The notes: generated by a model from the sequence alone, not told the origin. 12,137 nucleotides of DNA from JBLHLB01 sp047618505 (GCA_047618505.1 JBLHLB010000089.1:1-12137); one strand, 5' to 3'; positions 1 through 8,004 are shown, numbered from the stretch's first letter. Numbers and translations are program-made.

Positions 1-966
1 GTCAGTGGTCGCGTCCCAGGCATCGTGGTCATCGAGGGCCTGTTCGAGGGCGGCAAGGGCGCGCTTTGTGAGACCCGAAAAGTCCTCGTCGTCCTTGGCC
101 CCGATGGACAGGGGTACGTGCTTCTCAAAGGGGCCGAGTGCGATGTCCAGACCCTCGTAGTCGCGCCCTTCGCTGGCGAGGGCGATGATCGGTACGTGGC
201 GATCTGCCTGGCGGGAGATAACCAGGGCCAAGGCAGCCAGGGCAACGGATGAGCGTGCGGAACCAGCGCGAGTGGCGATGTCGCGCAGGGCTTGGCTTTC
301 GGTCTCCGTCAAAGTGCGTTGGAATTCGATACGTGGCGATCCGGAGCGCAGCGGTCGTTCGAGACCGAGGCGTTGGTCGCCGCAGTTGTTAAGGGCCAAG
401 CTGGACAGGTGTGCGCGTCCGTCGGCGCTATCCTCGTCCGTCAGCAACTCCTCCTGAAGTGCAGAGAGATCGGCGTATTGCAAGACTTCGCCGTCCTCAT
501 CGCGCGGCTGCGCGGGCTCCTGACCGCTGAGCACCGTGAGGATTCCATGGGCCAGGATGTCCAGGCTGCGTGAGTCAGCGATGGAGCGAGGTTGAGCCAG
601 GAGAAGTTGGGGCTTGCCAGCGACAGTGCAGAGTCTGGCGGCGACATGTAGGTCCTTGGACGCGAGGTCAGTGATGAATTTCCGCAGGGCAATGCAAGCA
701 CTGGCCGCATCGCTGGGTTCTGCATCAACAACGACTCGTGCCTCAGCCTCGATGACCTGGGCCGTGCCGCTTGCGCCGGCCTCCAGTGTCGTGCGCAGGA
801 TTTCGTTGGACTGCGCCAATAGCCCGAGGGCCTGGGTCACTTCCGCCTGGCTGAGTTCCCCCTCGATTCCATAGGCCGCGCCTAGGAATTCCTGCGCTTG
901 GGAAGCCTGCAGGGCTCGGCGCTGCTGGGGGGAGGCGGCGAGGCGTTGACTCGTGCTATCGCTCAT
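1..966 (-). CDS. NRPS protein, partial: N-terminal degenerate condensation domain
   Basis: The reading frame is open from ATG at 966 to the window edge, giving 322 visible residues with the C-terminus missing. It starts 14 bp after the stop of the upstream condensation gene, so it is co-transcribed. The fold is recognisable as an NRPS condensation domain: a C1-like SPQQRR (residues 12-17), EILRTTLEAG near residues 55-64 (C2), YADLSALQEE near 164-173 (C4-like) and LGPFEKHVPLSIGA near 277-290 (C5-like, usually GxFVNTxxxR). The catalytic HHxxxDG motif is replaced by PRSIADS at 126-132: both histidines and the final glycine are gone and only the aspartate remains. It is therefore probably not a condensation catalyst; it may be a structural or docking starter domain preceding an adenylation domain outside the window. 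No clear ribosome-binding site precedes the start. The condensation-fold call is firm; the role is inference. Confidence 0.8.
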   Translation of the reverse strand, partial: MSDSTSQRLAASPQQRRALQASQAQEFLGAAYGIEGELSQAEVTQALGLLAQSNEILRTTLEAGASGTAQVIEAEARVVVDAEPSDAASACIALRKFITDLASKDLHVAARLCTVAGKPQLLLAQPRSIADSRSLDILAHGILTVLSGQEPAQPRDEDGEVLQYADLSALQEELLTDEDSADGRAHLSSLALNNCGDQRLGLERPLRSGSPRIEFQRTLTETESQALRDIATRAGSARSSVALAALALVISRQADRHVPIIALASEGRDYEGLDIALGPFEKHVPLSIGAKDDEDFSGLTKRALAALEQALDDHDAWDATTD

Positions 967-980
967 CGGGAAATCCAAAG

Positions 981-2519
981 TCAATCGTCGAGCGTGCGAC
1001 GGCGGACCTTTTTCAGTTTGCGTTTGGGGCGTGGAGCAGCGCTGACGGGGAGATCAGCTTCGGTGGACTTGGGCGCGATCACGGGGAACTCCTCGCGCAG
1101 GAGTGCGAGGGTGGTGTCGGGGTGTTCGAGCACGACTTCAAGCAGGGCAATGTAACGATCTGCGATGCTCGCCACCGTGTCTGAGTCCAGGAGATCCGCG
1201 TCGTACTCGAAGTAACAGTTGAGGGCGCCCTTGCCACCGGCGGGATCAACCGCGTCGTCGAGGATCAGGCACAGGTCGAAGCGCGCTGTCTTGGGGTCGA
1301 GGATTCGATAGGAAGATCGCATCCCCGGCAGCCTCAACACGGGGATCAGGTCCTTCATGTACCCGAACCAGGCCTGAATCACCGGTGCGAGGCCGGGCTC
1401 GCGCCGCGGTCGTATGGCCTGGACTACGCGATCGAAGGGGACTTCTTCGTGGCGCGCGACCTCCAGGGAGCGATCCCGGGCGCGGTCCGCAAGATGACGG
1501 AAGCTGGGGTCGCCATCCACATCCATGCGCAGGATCGCGGTCTGCACGAAGAAGCCGACTAGGTGTTCCAGCTCGCGCTTCGTCCGCAGCGCCGTTCCCA
1601 ACCCAACGCGCAGATCCGTCTGTCCGCCAAGGGTGTGGAGCAGTGCCATGAAACCCGCCAAGAGCGCCCAGTGCGGAGTGACTTTTTCGCGCTTCGCGAG
1701 AGACTCAAGGGTGACGTAGAGGGTGTCGGAGAGCCTAAAGCGGTGGAAGGCCCCGGCATGTCGGGTCTCGCCTTCCGGGCGTGCGCGGTCGAAGGGCAAC
1801 GCAAGGTGGGGCAGCTCACCGCCCAGATACTTCTTCCAGAAAGGTAGCTTCTCCTGGATGCGAGCTTCGTCGATCTGGGACCGCTCCCAGGCAGCGTAGT
1901 CGCCGAACTGAACCGCGAGGGCACTCAAGGGGCTAGCTTCGCCCTTGGAGTAGGCGGCGTAGAGCGCGCCGACTTCTCGGTAGAAAATGCCGTAGGAGAC
2001 ACCGTCAGAAATGATGTGGTGCATGCACATCGCAAACTCCCACACATCATCATCGAGGTGAAGCAATGCGGCGCGTAGCAGCGGCGGCTGTTCAAGGGGG
2101 AAGGGCTTTTGCACCAACTCCAGGAGGATGCGCTCCTGCTCTGTCTCGCCTGACTTGCAGAGGTCGTGGCGTGCGACGATCAAGCGCGCGTCTGCGTGCA
2201 CCCGTTGCACCGGCATACCCTTGCTTGCGGGCAGGGTTGTGCGTAGCACTTCGTGGCGCTCCATCACCTCATCCACGCAGCGTTGGAAGAGGTCCTGATC
2301 GATGGCGCCACCCTCGAGGCGCACCACCAGGCAATCGTTGTAGAGCGAAGTTCCAGGTTCGAGCTGTTCCAGGAACCACAATCGTTCCTGGCCAAAGCTC
2401 GCAGGCGCGTCGCCTTCTTCGGCGCGCCTAGGAATCGCCGTGGCCGCTTCGGTGCGCATGCCCTTCAGGGCCATGCGTTGACGTAGAAGCTCGAGCTTCT
2501 TTGCGGAAAGGCGTGCCAT
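981..2519 (-). CDS. Free-standing NRPS condensation domain protein
   Basis: This 512-residue protein is essentially one complete condensation domain, which forms the peptide bond between two carrier-bound aminoacyl groups. Motifs run in order: C1 SFGQERLWFLEQL (41-53), C2 RHEVLRTT (88-95), the intact catalytic HHIISDG (167-173), C4 QFGDYAAWERS (204-214), C5 VGFFVQTAILR (321-331), C6 HEEVPFDRVV (357-366) and C7 RREPGLAPV (372-380). The C1 wording fits the LCL class, which joins two L-residues. The N-terminus, LSAKKLELLRQRMALKG, resembles the linker normally found between a carrier and a condensation domain. The C-terminal tail (about 496-509) is strongly basic, rich in Lys and Arg. I chose ATG at 2519, 19 bp after the SHMT-like stop; the longer frame from 2633 would add 38 Pro/Ser-rich residues overlapping that gene. 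With no A or carrier domain it must work in trans, presumably between the carrier of the 3991-7896 protein and the next module. Confidence 0.88.
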   Translation of the reverse strand: MARLSAKKLELLRQRMALKGMRTEAATAIPRRAEEGDAPASFGQERLWFLEQLEPGTSLYNDCLVVRLEGGAIDQDLFQRCVDEVMERHEVLRTTLPASKGMPVQRVHADARLIVARHDLCKSGETEQERILLELVQKPFPLEQPPLLRAALLHLDDDVWEFAMCMHHIISDGVSYGIFYREVGALYAAYSKGEASPLSALAVQFGDYAAWERSQIDEARIQEKLPFWKKYLGGELPHLALPFDRARPEGETRHAGAFHRFRLSDTLYVTLESLAKREKVTPHWALLAGFMALLHTLGGQTDLRVGLGTALRTKRELEHLVGFFVQTAILRMDVDGDPSFRHLADRARDRSLEVARHEEVPFDRVVQAIRPRREPGLAPVIQAWFGYMKDLIPVLRLPGMRSSYRILDPKTARFDLCLILDDAVDPAGGKGALNCYFEYDADLLDSDTVASIADRYIALLEVVLEHPDTTLALLREEFPVIAPKSTEADLPVSAAPRPKRKLKKVRRRTLDD

Positions 2520-2538
2520 CGCGGGGGGGCCGCGAAGG

Positions 2539-3906
2539 CTAGTCCCAGCTGGCGGGGGCGGGGTAGGTGCGGATCGGGCGACGCTGGGCGATGGCCTTGA
2601 CTTTGGCCCGCATGGAATCTCGAAAGGACTCATCGAGGGTGTAGTTGCGGTCGTCGACCTGGACCAGCTTGGTCAGGATCCCGTGGATCAAGTCCACGCA
2701 TTCCACCATGTCGGCGCGTTCCATTTCGCGAATCGCCAGGCCGTTTGTACCCAGACGAATGCCGCTCGTGGTAGAGGGGGGCTTCACGTCGTAGGGGATG
2801 CGGTTCTTGTTGACGACAATGTTGCAGTCCTCGAGGGCCTTCTCCGCGTTGACACCGGTGATGCCCTTAACCAGGACATCGACGACCACGATGTGGTTGT
2901 CTGTTCCACCGGTTATGACGCGGTAGCCCTTGGCCATGAAGGCCCGGGCCAGACCGTCCGCTAGGTCAACGACGCGTTCGGCTACGGCCTTGAACTGGGG
3001 ACTTCCTACGAAGGCAAGGCCGCGCGCCTTGGAGGCGACGGCACTCTGATTCGGTGCTCCCTGGAAGAAAGGGAAGACCTTCTTCTGAATGACCTGGGAG
3101 AGTGTGCGCTTGCCATCGGGGCCAACGCGTTCGGCGTCCTTGCCGATCATGATCAATCCGCCGCGACCACCGTAGAGCTGCTTGTGGGTGCAGGTCGTCG
3201 TGAAGTGCGCGTGATCGATGGGGTTGGGGTGCAGGCCAGCAGCCACGAGCCCCGCGATGTGCGTAATGTCGGCCAGGAGATAGGCACCGACTTCGTCAGC
3301 GATGCTGCGGAAGCGCGCCCAGTCGATCTGACGTGAGTAGGCCGTCGTTCCGCAGATGATCAACTTCGGACGATGCTCACGCGCCAGCTTCTCAGCGGAC
3401 TCGTAGTCGATGCGCTCGTCCTTTGTCAGTCCGTAGCCGAGGGCATTAAAGACCTGGCCGGAAATCGAAGCTCGCGATCCGTGGGTTAAGTGCCCACCGG
3501 AATCCAAGTCCATACCAAGCAGAGTGTCCCCCGCATTCAGCGTGCTAAACATCACCACTTCGTTGGCCGAGGTGGCTGACATGACCTGCACATTGACGAA
3601 CTCCGCGCCGAAGACTTTCTTCGCGCGATCGATGGCCAAGAGTTCGATCTCGTCGATGTGGCGGCAGCCCGCATGGAAACGCGCGCCGGGATAACCCTCG
3701 GCCGTCACGTTCATGGTCGGCATCGCTTCGCAGATCAACGCGGACGGATCCGCGATGCTTGAGGAGGCCACCATGGTCAGACTCTCAGACTGACGGATGT
3801 ACTCCTTCTCAAGGATCGCGGTGAGTTCCGGATCCTCCTGGCGAAGGCGCTCAACGCCTGCGGTGACGAAGCGTGCAAGATCGGTGTGTGTGTCCAGCTC
3901 GGGCAT
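2539..3906 (-). CDS. Divergent serine hydroxymethyltransferase-like PLP enzyme
   Basis: This 455-residue fold-type I PLP protein is clearly of the GlyA family. It has TAEGYPGARFHAG (68-80), GGHLTHGS (137-144), the Asp/His pair in ADITHIAGLVAAG (Asp213, His216), the Schiff-base lysine in TTCTHKQL (Lys242) and the substrate carboxylate arginine in SGIRLGT (Arg384). Against E. coli GlyA, aligned by eye, several active-site residues differ: Tyr55 becomes Thr68, Tyr64 and Tyr65 become Phe77 and His78, Glu36 becomes Ser49, and the PLP-stacking His126 becomes Ser136. Glu57 (Glu70), Asp200, His203, His228 and Lys229 are kept. Housekeeping SHMT interconverts serine and glycine with tetrahydrofolate; relatives in natural-product clusters act as transaldolases or make alpha-methylserine. 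Its place between two NRPS genes (84 bp after the synthetase, 19 bp before the condensation gene) argues for building-block supply. The family is certain; the exact reaction is unknown. No Shine-Dalgarno site is evident before ATG 3906. Confidence 0.9.
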   Translation of the reverse strand: MPELDTHTDLARFVTAGVERLRQEDPELTAILEKEYIRQSESLTMVASSSIADPSALICEAMPTMNVTAEGYPGARFHAGCRHIDEIELLAIDRAKKVFGAEFVNVQVMSATSANEVVMFSTLNAGDTLLGMDLDSGGHLTHGSRASISGQVFNALGYGLTKDERIDYESAEKLAREHRPKLIICGTTAYSRQIDWARFRSIADEVGAYLLADITHIAGLVAAGLHPNPIDHAHFTTTCTHKQLYGGRGGLIMIGKDAERVGPDGKRTLSQVIQKKVFPFFQGAPNQSAVASKARGLAFVGSPQFKAVAERVVDLADGLARAFMAKGYRVITGGTDNHIVVVDVLVKGITGVNAEKALEDCNIVVNKNRIPYDVKPPSTTSGIRLGTNGLAIREMERADMVECVDLIHGILTKLVQVDDRNYTLDESFRDSMRAKVKAIAQRRPIRTYPAPASWD

Positions 3907-3962
3907 GGCCGGGAATAGAAGAGGGCCGGGGAGGCCAGTTGGGGTGATCAGGTGAAGTGTAG

Positions 3963-3976
3963 CTGTCCGGGGACAG
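3963..3976. other. Small inverted repeat in the spacer between the NRPS and SHMT-like genes
   Basis: CTGTCC and GGACAG face each other across 2 bases in the 84-bp gap between the synthetase stop (3991) and the SHMT-like start (3906). As RNA this folds into a 5-bp stem with a 4-base loop. No U-run follows on the minus strand, so it is not a convincing intrinsic terminator. It could be a processing or stability element, or chance. The rest of the gap shows only a weak GGCC/GGCC pairing and no ribosome-binding site. Confidence 0.25.
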
Positions 3977-3990
3977 TCTTGCTGAGTGGG

Positions 3991-6900
3991 CTACTCAGTC
4001 GCCTGGGACTCAAGCTCCTCATCGGTAAGGAGGTCGATCTCCTGGAGCATGTGGGCAATTTCTTCCGCGTCGATACCAGCCTGGTGGCCCAGGGCGGTGA
4101 TTCGCAGGCAGAGATTGGCCACGGTCTTGGTCTCAAAGATCTCCGGAAGGGGGATCTCGAAGGGAAAGACCTCCCCAAGCCCGGCCTGGATTTGCACCGC
4201 CGAAAGCGAATGCCCACCCAGGTCCAAGAAGGGATCGTCGACTCCAATGCGGTCGAGGCCGAGGACGTCAATCCAGATTTCGGTGACGATCTCCTCTAGG
4301 GGCGTCGAAGGTGCCGCGAAGGGTACTTCGACATCGGGGCGCGAGGTGTCGGGCTCCGGCAAAGCCTTGCGGTCGACTTTACCGTTAGGGGAGAGGGGCA
4401 TGGCTTCCAGGGGCACGATCACCGCAGGCACCATGTACTCCGGCAGTTCCGTGACCAGAGCCTTCTTCAGGGCCGGCCCAACCTGTCGCGAGAGCTTGCC
4501 CGCCATGGGGTTGTTGGCGAAGTCCGAAGCTCTTGCCGTTGGGTTGACGGCGTGACCAGCTGCGAAGAGTACGGTCGGCTCGTCGCCGCCACGTTGGAGT
4601 GCGATGTCGAAGCGACCCTCGTCGGCGGAGGCTGACCAGCGAATGTCGCAGCGCCAACCGATTCGCTCAGCCAGTGCCCAGACGTCTTCGGGGTTGATGC
4701 CAGCGCTGAGTTTGACTGCGGCGGCGACTGTGTCGCGAACTGAGCTGGCGAGTGTGCCCGCATCGACGCTGGATAAGGTCTTTGCCGCGTTGACCCCGGA
4801 GAGTGTGCGTGCGTTTGTTACCTCGCTGATCACGAAGTAGTCGTCGCTTGCGGCCTTCAAGTTTTCCTCGAGGGACTGCAAGGAACCAAGTTCACTCCAA
4901 TCCAAACGCCGTGCTTCCGAGGTCGGAGCCGTCGCCCCTTCTCCAACAAAGAGCGTGACGTCATAGCGGAAGGCGTTCAGTTCGTTCGTGAAGGAGCCGC
5001 GCTTCAGCTGGATCTGCACGCGCCCGATACCGGGAATCGCCTGGGCAACCCATTGGAAGAACTGCGGATCGATGACCAGCTCCTCCTCTTGACGTAGGAG
5101 CCGAGCGAGTCGTCCACGCAGGCCTTCCGCGCTCAGGTCGTCGGCGGCCTGGAACAATTGCACATCTGACTGGTAGGGACGCAGCATGGGCAGGCTGCGA
5201 ACGTCGCCGACAAAAAGCACGCCGCCAGGCCTGATGGCCTTGACCGAACCCCGTAGGACCTCCATGAGGTAGTCCATGCTGGGGAAGTCGAGGATGATCG
5301 AGTTCAGGACGATCGCGTCCAGGGAATCATCATCGATGCCTTCGAAATTGTCGGCCCAGCGACTGTCGAGCTTGACCTGGGGCAGCCCCAGGCGATCGGC
5401 GTGGGTCTGCACGTAATCGAGGGCGACCTTAGAGAAGTCCGTGCCCATGTAGAACGAGGCCTTCGGCGCCAGACGGAAGAGCAGCAGGCCCATGCCGCAG
5501 CCGATCTCCAGGGTGCGACCAGGGCTGTGACGTTCAATGCGATCGATAGTCTGGTCGACCCACAAACGCATCTCTTCGGTGGGTAGTGCTGTGTTCGTAT
5601 AGCTGGAGTCCCAGCTGACGATGTTGAAGGTCGGGTCCTCGACGTCGGCGCTGGCGTTCTTAGCGTAGGCGTTGTCGTAAACCGCCTGCCATTGCTCGAC
5701 CTGCTCGGAGGCCGCGTCTTCGCTGCCCGTCTCCTCGTCCGGCCCAGTCCAGTTGGGATCCTGCACCACGTAGGCCACCAGGCGTTTCTCGCCGGTGGAG
5801 TCAGCGCGTGCGACGACGACGCCTTCCTTGACCGCGGGGTGGTTGCGCAGGCGAGCTTCGATCTCCCCGAGTTCGATGCGATAGCCGCGGATCTTGACTT
5901 GGTTGTCGACGCGACCGAGCAACTCGAGGTTTCCGTCCGGCATCCAGCGCGCAAGGTCGCCGGTGCGGTACATACGCGGGTTCGTATCGCCGGCGACGGG
6001 ACTGCCAAAGGGGTTCGCGAGGAAGCGCTCCGCGGTCAGCTCTGGGCGCCCGAGGTAGCCGTCACCAACGCCGATGCCGGCCAGGTACAGTTCACCGGGA
6101 ACACCGATGGGCAGGGGTTCCAGCTGGTCATCTAAGACGTAGGCAAGCTGGTTTCGCATGGGCTCGCCATAGGGAATGCTGTTCCAGGTCGGGTCCACAT
6201 CGAGTACCTCGAAGATGGTCGAATCCATGGAGCATTCTGTCGCGCCACCCATGCTGATGACCTGCACATTGGGCCGCAGGGCCCGCAGCCGATCCGGCAG
6301 GTCTACGGGAATCCAATCGCCACCCAGGAGGACCAAGCGTAAATGCGTCGGCGCCTCCTCCGGGTTGGACTCCAGGTGATCCACGAGCATCTTCAAGAGA
6401 GCGGGGGCCGTATGCCAAATGCTGACCTGCTCGTCGTTCAGGAGCTTGGCCCAGTCCGCTGGCGACTGCATCGTCTCCTGGGCAGGGAGCACAATGGTTG
6501 CGCCCGCCGCCAAGGTTCCAAAGACATCGTAGGCGCACATATCAAAGGACAGGGAGGCCAGGGCGATCAGGCAATCCCCGCCGCCGACGTCGAAGCGCCC
6601 GTTGAAGTCCAGGAAGTTGTTGACCCGTCCGCGGTGGTTCAGGACAACGCCCTTGGGTGCACCGGTCGAGCCCGAGGTGTAGATCACGTAGGCCCGGTTG
6701 GTTGCCTCGACGGTGACATCAGGCGGGGTGTTCGGCAAGGCGTCCAAGGTCGTGCGATCCGTGTCTAGGAGGACGAGCTTCGCATTGGTCGCGGGCATGG
6801 AGTCCCTCAAGTGTCGCTGGGTGAGGATCACCCCGACCTTCGAGTCATTGAGCATCAGCTCGATGCGCTCCTTTGGGTAGGCCGGATCCATAGGCAAGTA

Positions 6901-7896
6901 GGCCCCGCCTGCCTTGGCGATCCCGACCAGTCCCACAACCATCTCAAAAGAGCGATCGCAGGAAATTCCTACGATCGTGTCGTTCTCAACGCCGAGATCG
7001 CGCAGGTGTCGGGCGACCTGGTTCGCGCGCTGCTCGAGTTCGCCGTAGGTGAGCGTCTCACCGCGGTGGCGTGCGGCAATGGCGTCGGCCTGGGCGGCTA
7101 CGTTCGTTTCGAAGAGACTGTGGAGAGTCGCATCCAAAGGGAAGTCGACTGTCTTCGCATTAAATTCCTCGAGCACCAGGCGACGCTCGTCACCGCTCAA
7201 GAAGGGCAGCATCGCGACAGGGGAGTCGGGCACAGCAAGGGCACCGGCCAAGAGCGTTGACAGGTGGCCGAGCATGCGCGTGCAGAGGGCCTCATCAAAG
7301 AGCTCGCCATTGGCTTCGAGAACCCAGGCCAGATCGTTGCCGTCGCTTTCGAGCACAAGCACCAAGTCGAGCCCCGGTACACGCTCCGCTACGTTCCAGC
7401 CTTCCGTGGCAGCCCCCGATGCGGCTTGCAGAATGTCAGTGGCGGAGATGTTCAGGTGAGCGGCGATCTCGGTCAGCCTCGATTCGCTAGCCTCGTCCGC
7501 TGCCGTGCGTACGAGCTTGATCAATTCTGCGAAGCTTGGGCCACCGGAGAGATCCAGTCGCAAGGGTCGCAGGTCTGTTCCATCAAAGGCCCCGAGGACT
7601 AGATCCGCCTGGCGGGTCGTGCGCATCAGCAAGAGCACCGTCGCGGCCAGGGCCAGCTCGCCGTTGGTTGCGCCTTCTTCGCTGGCAAGGGCAACAAGGC
7701 GTGCGGCCATCTCGGCTGGCACCGCGGCACGCGTGCGTAGGGCGCTGAAGGGCTGGTCAGCGACCCGGGCGCAGCTAGTGGGCAGTTCCAGGGCCGGCGG
7801 CAAACTCGCCAGGCACTCGCTCCAACCCCCAAGGGGATCGCCGGGGGGGTTGCTGGTGGGAGACATCGTCATGGGATTCTGGTGGGGCGGCGGCAC
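3991..7896 (-). CDS. NRPS module: half condensation lobe, adenylation with embedded N-methyltransferase, carrier domain
   Basis: A 1301-residue synthetase. Residues about 60-240 match only the C-terminal lobe of a condensation domain; there is no N-lobe and no HHxxxDG, and upstream space is too short to hold one. The adenylation domain has LTYGEL (282), AGGAYLPMDPAYP (329-341), YVIYTSGSTGAPKG (403-416), SFDMCAYD (450-457), GGATE (550-554, replacing YGPTE), YRTGDL (643), GRVDNQVKIRGYRIELGEIE (661-680), LPEYMVP (1151) and NGKVDRK (1171). Between A8 and A9 sits a SAM methyltransferase (about 731-990) with LEIGCGMGLLLFRLAP (796-811) and FVGDVRSLP (895-903). A linker with the SEVTNAR motif follows. 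The carrier domain has DLGGHS with phosphopantetheine Ser1230, then an acidic tail. The hand-read code DMYHLGMMDK suggests a serine-like substrate. There is no thioesterase. The start is uncertain: GTG 7896, or ATG 7872 or 7866; none has a clear ribosome-binding site. It is first in the operon and divergent from the PPTase gene. Confidence 0.93.
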   Translation of the reverse strand: MPPPHQNPMTMSPTSNPPGDPLGGWSECLASLPPALELPTSCARVADQPFSALRTRAAVPAEMAARLVALASEEGATNGELALAATVLLLMRTTRQADLVLGAFDGTDLRPLRLDLSGGPSFAELIKLVRTAADEASESRLTEIAAHLNISATDILQAASGAATEGWNVAERVPGLDLVLVLESDGNDLAWVLEANGELFDEALCTRMLGHLSTLLAGALAVPDSPVAMLPFLSGDERRLVLEEFNAKTVDFPLDATLHSLFETNVAAQADAIAARHRGETLTYGELEQRANQVARHLRDLGVENDTIVGISCDRSFEMVVGLVGIAKAGGAYLPMDPAYPKERIELMLNDSKVGVILTQRHLRDSMPATNAKLVLLDTDRTTLDALPNTPPDVTVEATNRAYVIYTSGSTGAPKGVVLNHRGRVNNFLDFNGRFDVGGGDCLIALASLSFDMCAYDVFGTLAAGATIVLPAQETMQSPADWAKLLNDEQVSIWHTAPALLKMLVDHLESNPEEAPTHLRLVLLGGDWIPVDLPDRLRALRPNVQVISMGGATECSMDSTIFEVLDVDPTWNSIPYGEPMRNQLAYVLDDQLEPLPIGVPGELYLAGIGVGDGYLGRPELTAERFLANPFGSPVAGDTNPRMYRTGDLARWMPDGNLELLGRVDNQVKIRGYRIELGEIEARLRNHPAVKEGVVVARADSTGEKRLVAYVVQDPNWTGPDEETGSEDAASEQVEQWQAVYDNAYAKNASADVEDPTFNIVSWDSSYTNTALPTEEMRLWVDQTIDRIERHSPGRTLEIGCGMGLLLFRLAPKASFYMGTDFSKVALDYVQTHADRLGLPQVKLDSRWADNFEGIDDDSLDAIVLNSIILDFPSMDYLMEVLRGSVKAIRPGGVLFVGDVRSLPMLRPYQSDVQLFQAADDLSAEGLRGRLARLLRQEEELVIDPQFFQWVAQAIPGIGRVQIQLKRGSFTNELNAFRYDVTLFVGEGATAPTSEARRLDWSELGSLQSLEENLKAASDDYFVISEVTNARTLSGVNAAKTLSSVDAGTLASSVRDTVAAAVKLSAGINPEDVWALAERIGWRCDIRWSASADEGRFDIALQRGGDEPTVLFAAGHAVNPTARASDFANNPMAGKLSRQVGPALKKALVTELPEYMVPAVIVPLEAMPLSPNGKVDRKALPEPDTSRPDVEVPFAAPSTPLEEIVTEIWIDVLGLDRIGVDDPFLDLGGHSLSAVQIQAGLGEVFPFEIPLPEIFETKTVANLCLRITALGHQAGIDAEEIAHMLQEIDLLTDEELESQATE

Positions 7897-7930
7897 CCCG
7901 TGAACCGGGGAAGCGTCAACTCGTTTTCAT

Positions 7931-7980
7931 CGACCCTTCCGAGGCTCTCCTGAAGCTTCTCAAAAAGCATTCAAGGGTCG
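7931..7980. promoter_or_regulatory. 50-bp dyad in the NRPS/PPTase divergent spacer, possible operator
   Basis: The 121-bp spacer between the synthetase start and the PPTase ATG contains CGACCCTT at 7931-7938 and its exact reverse complement AAGGGTCG at 7973-7980. The midpoint (7955.5) coincides with a perfect 8-bp palindrome, GAAGCTTC, at 7952-7959. The shared centre of symmetry is what lifts it above a chance repeat. It has no U-run and lies between divergent genes, so a terminator is unlikely. It could be a binding site for a regulator controlling both directions; no regulator gene is visible in the window. Confidence 0.35.
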
Positions 7981-8004
7981 GGCTGGTTTGGCGATTTGGG
8001 CCAA

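Noticed and set aside
441..731. 96-residue minus-strand open frame
   Set aside because: It lies in another frame within the partial condensation-domain gene that runs from 966 to the left edge, which has clear NRPS motifs.
2520..2633. Upstream extension of the condensation gene by 38 residues
   Set aside because: The added Pro/Ser-rich residues match no linker and overlap the well-conserved end of the SHMT-like gene; ATG 2519 begins a normal NRPS linker helix.
3986..4555. 189-residue plus-strand open frame opposite the end of the synthetase
   Set aside because: Ser/Arg-rich antisense shadow of the carrier and A9-A10 region; no motif, no ribosome-binding site.
5304..6008. 234-residue minus-strand open frame inside the synthetase gene
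   Set aside because: It is Arg/Ser/Thr-rich with no recognisable domain and is a frame shadow of the A/methyltransferase coding sequence, whose frame carries all the motifs.
7914..7919. TTGACG on the minus strand as a -35 box for the NRPS operon
   Set aside because: A 5-of-6 match, but the bases 16-18 further on (GTGCCG region) do not resemble a -10 box.
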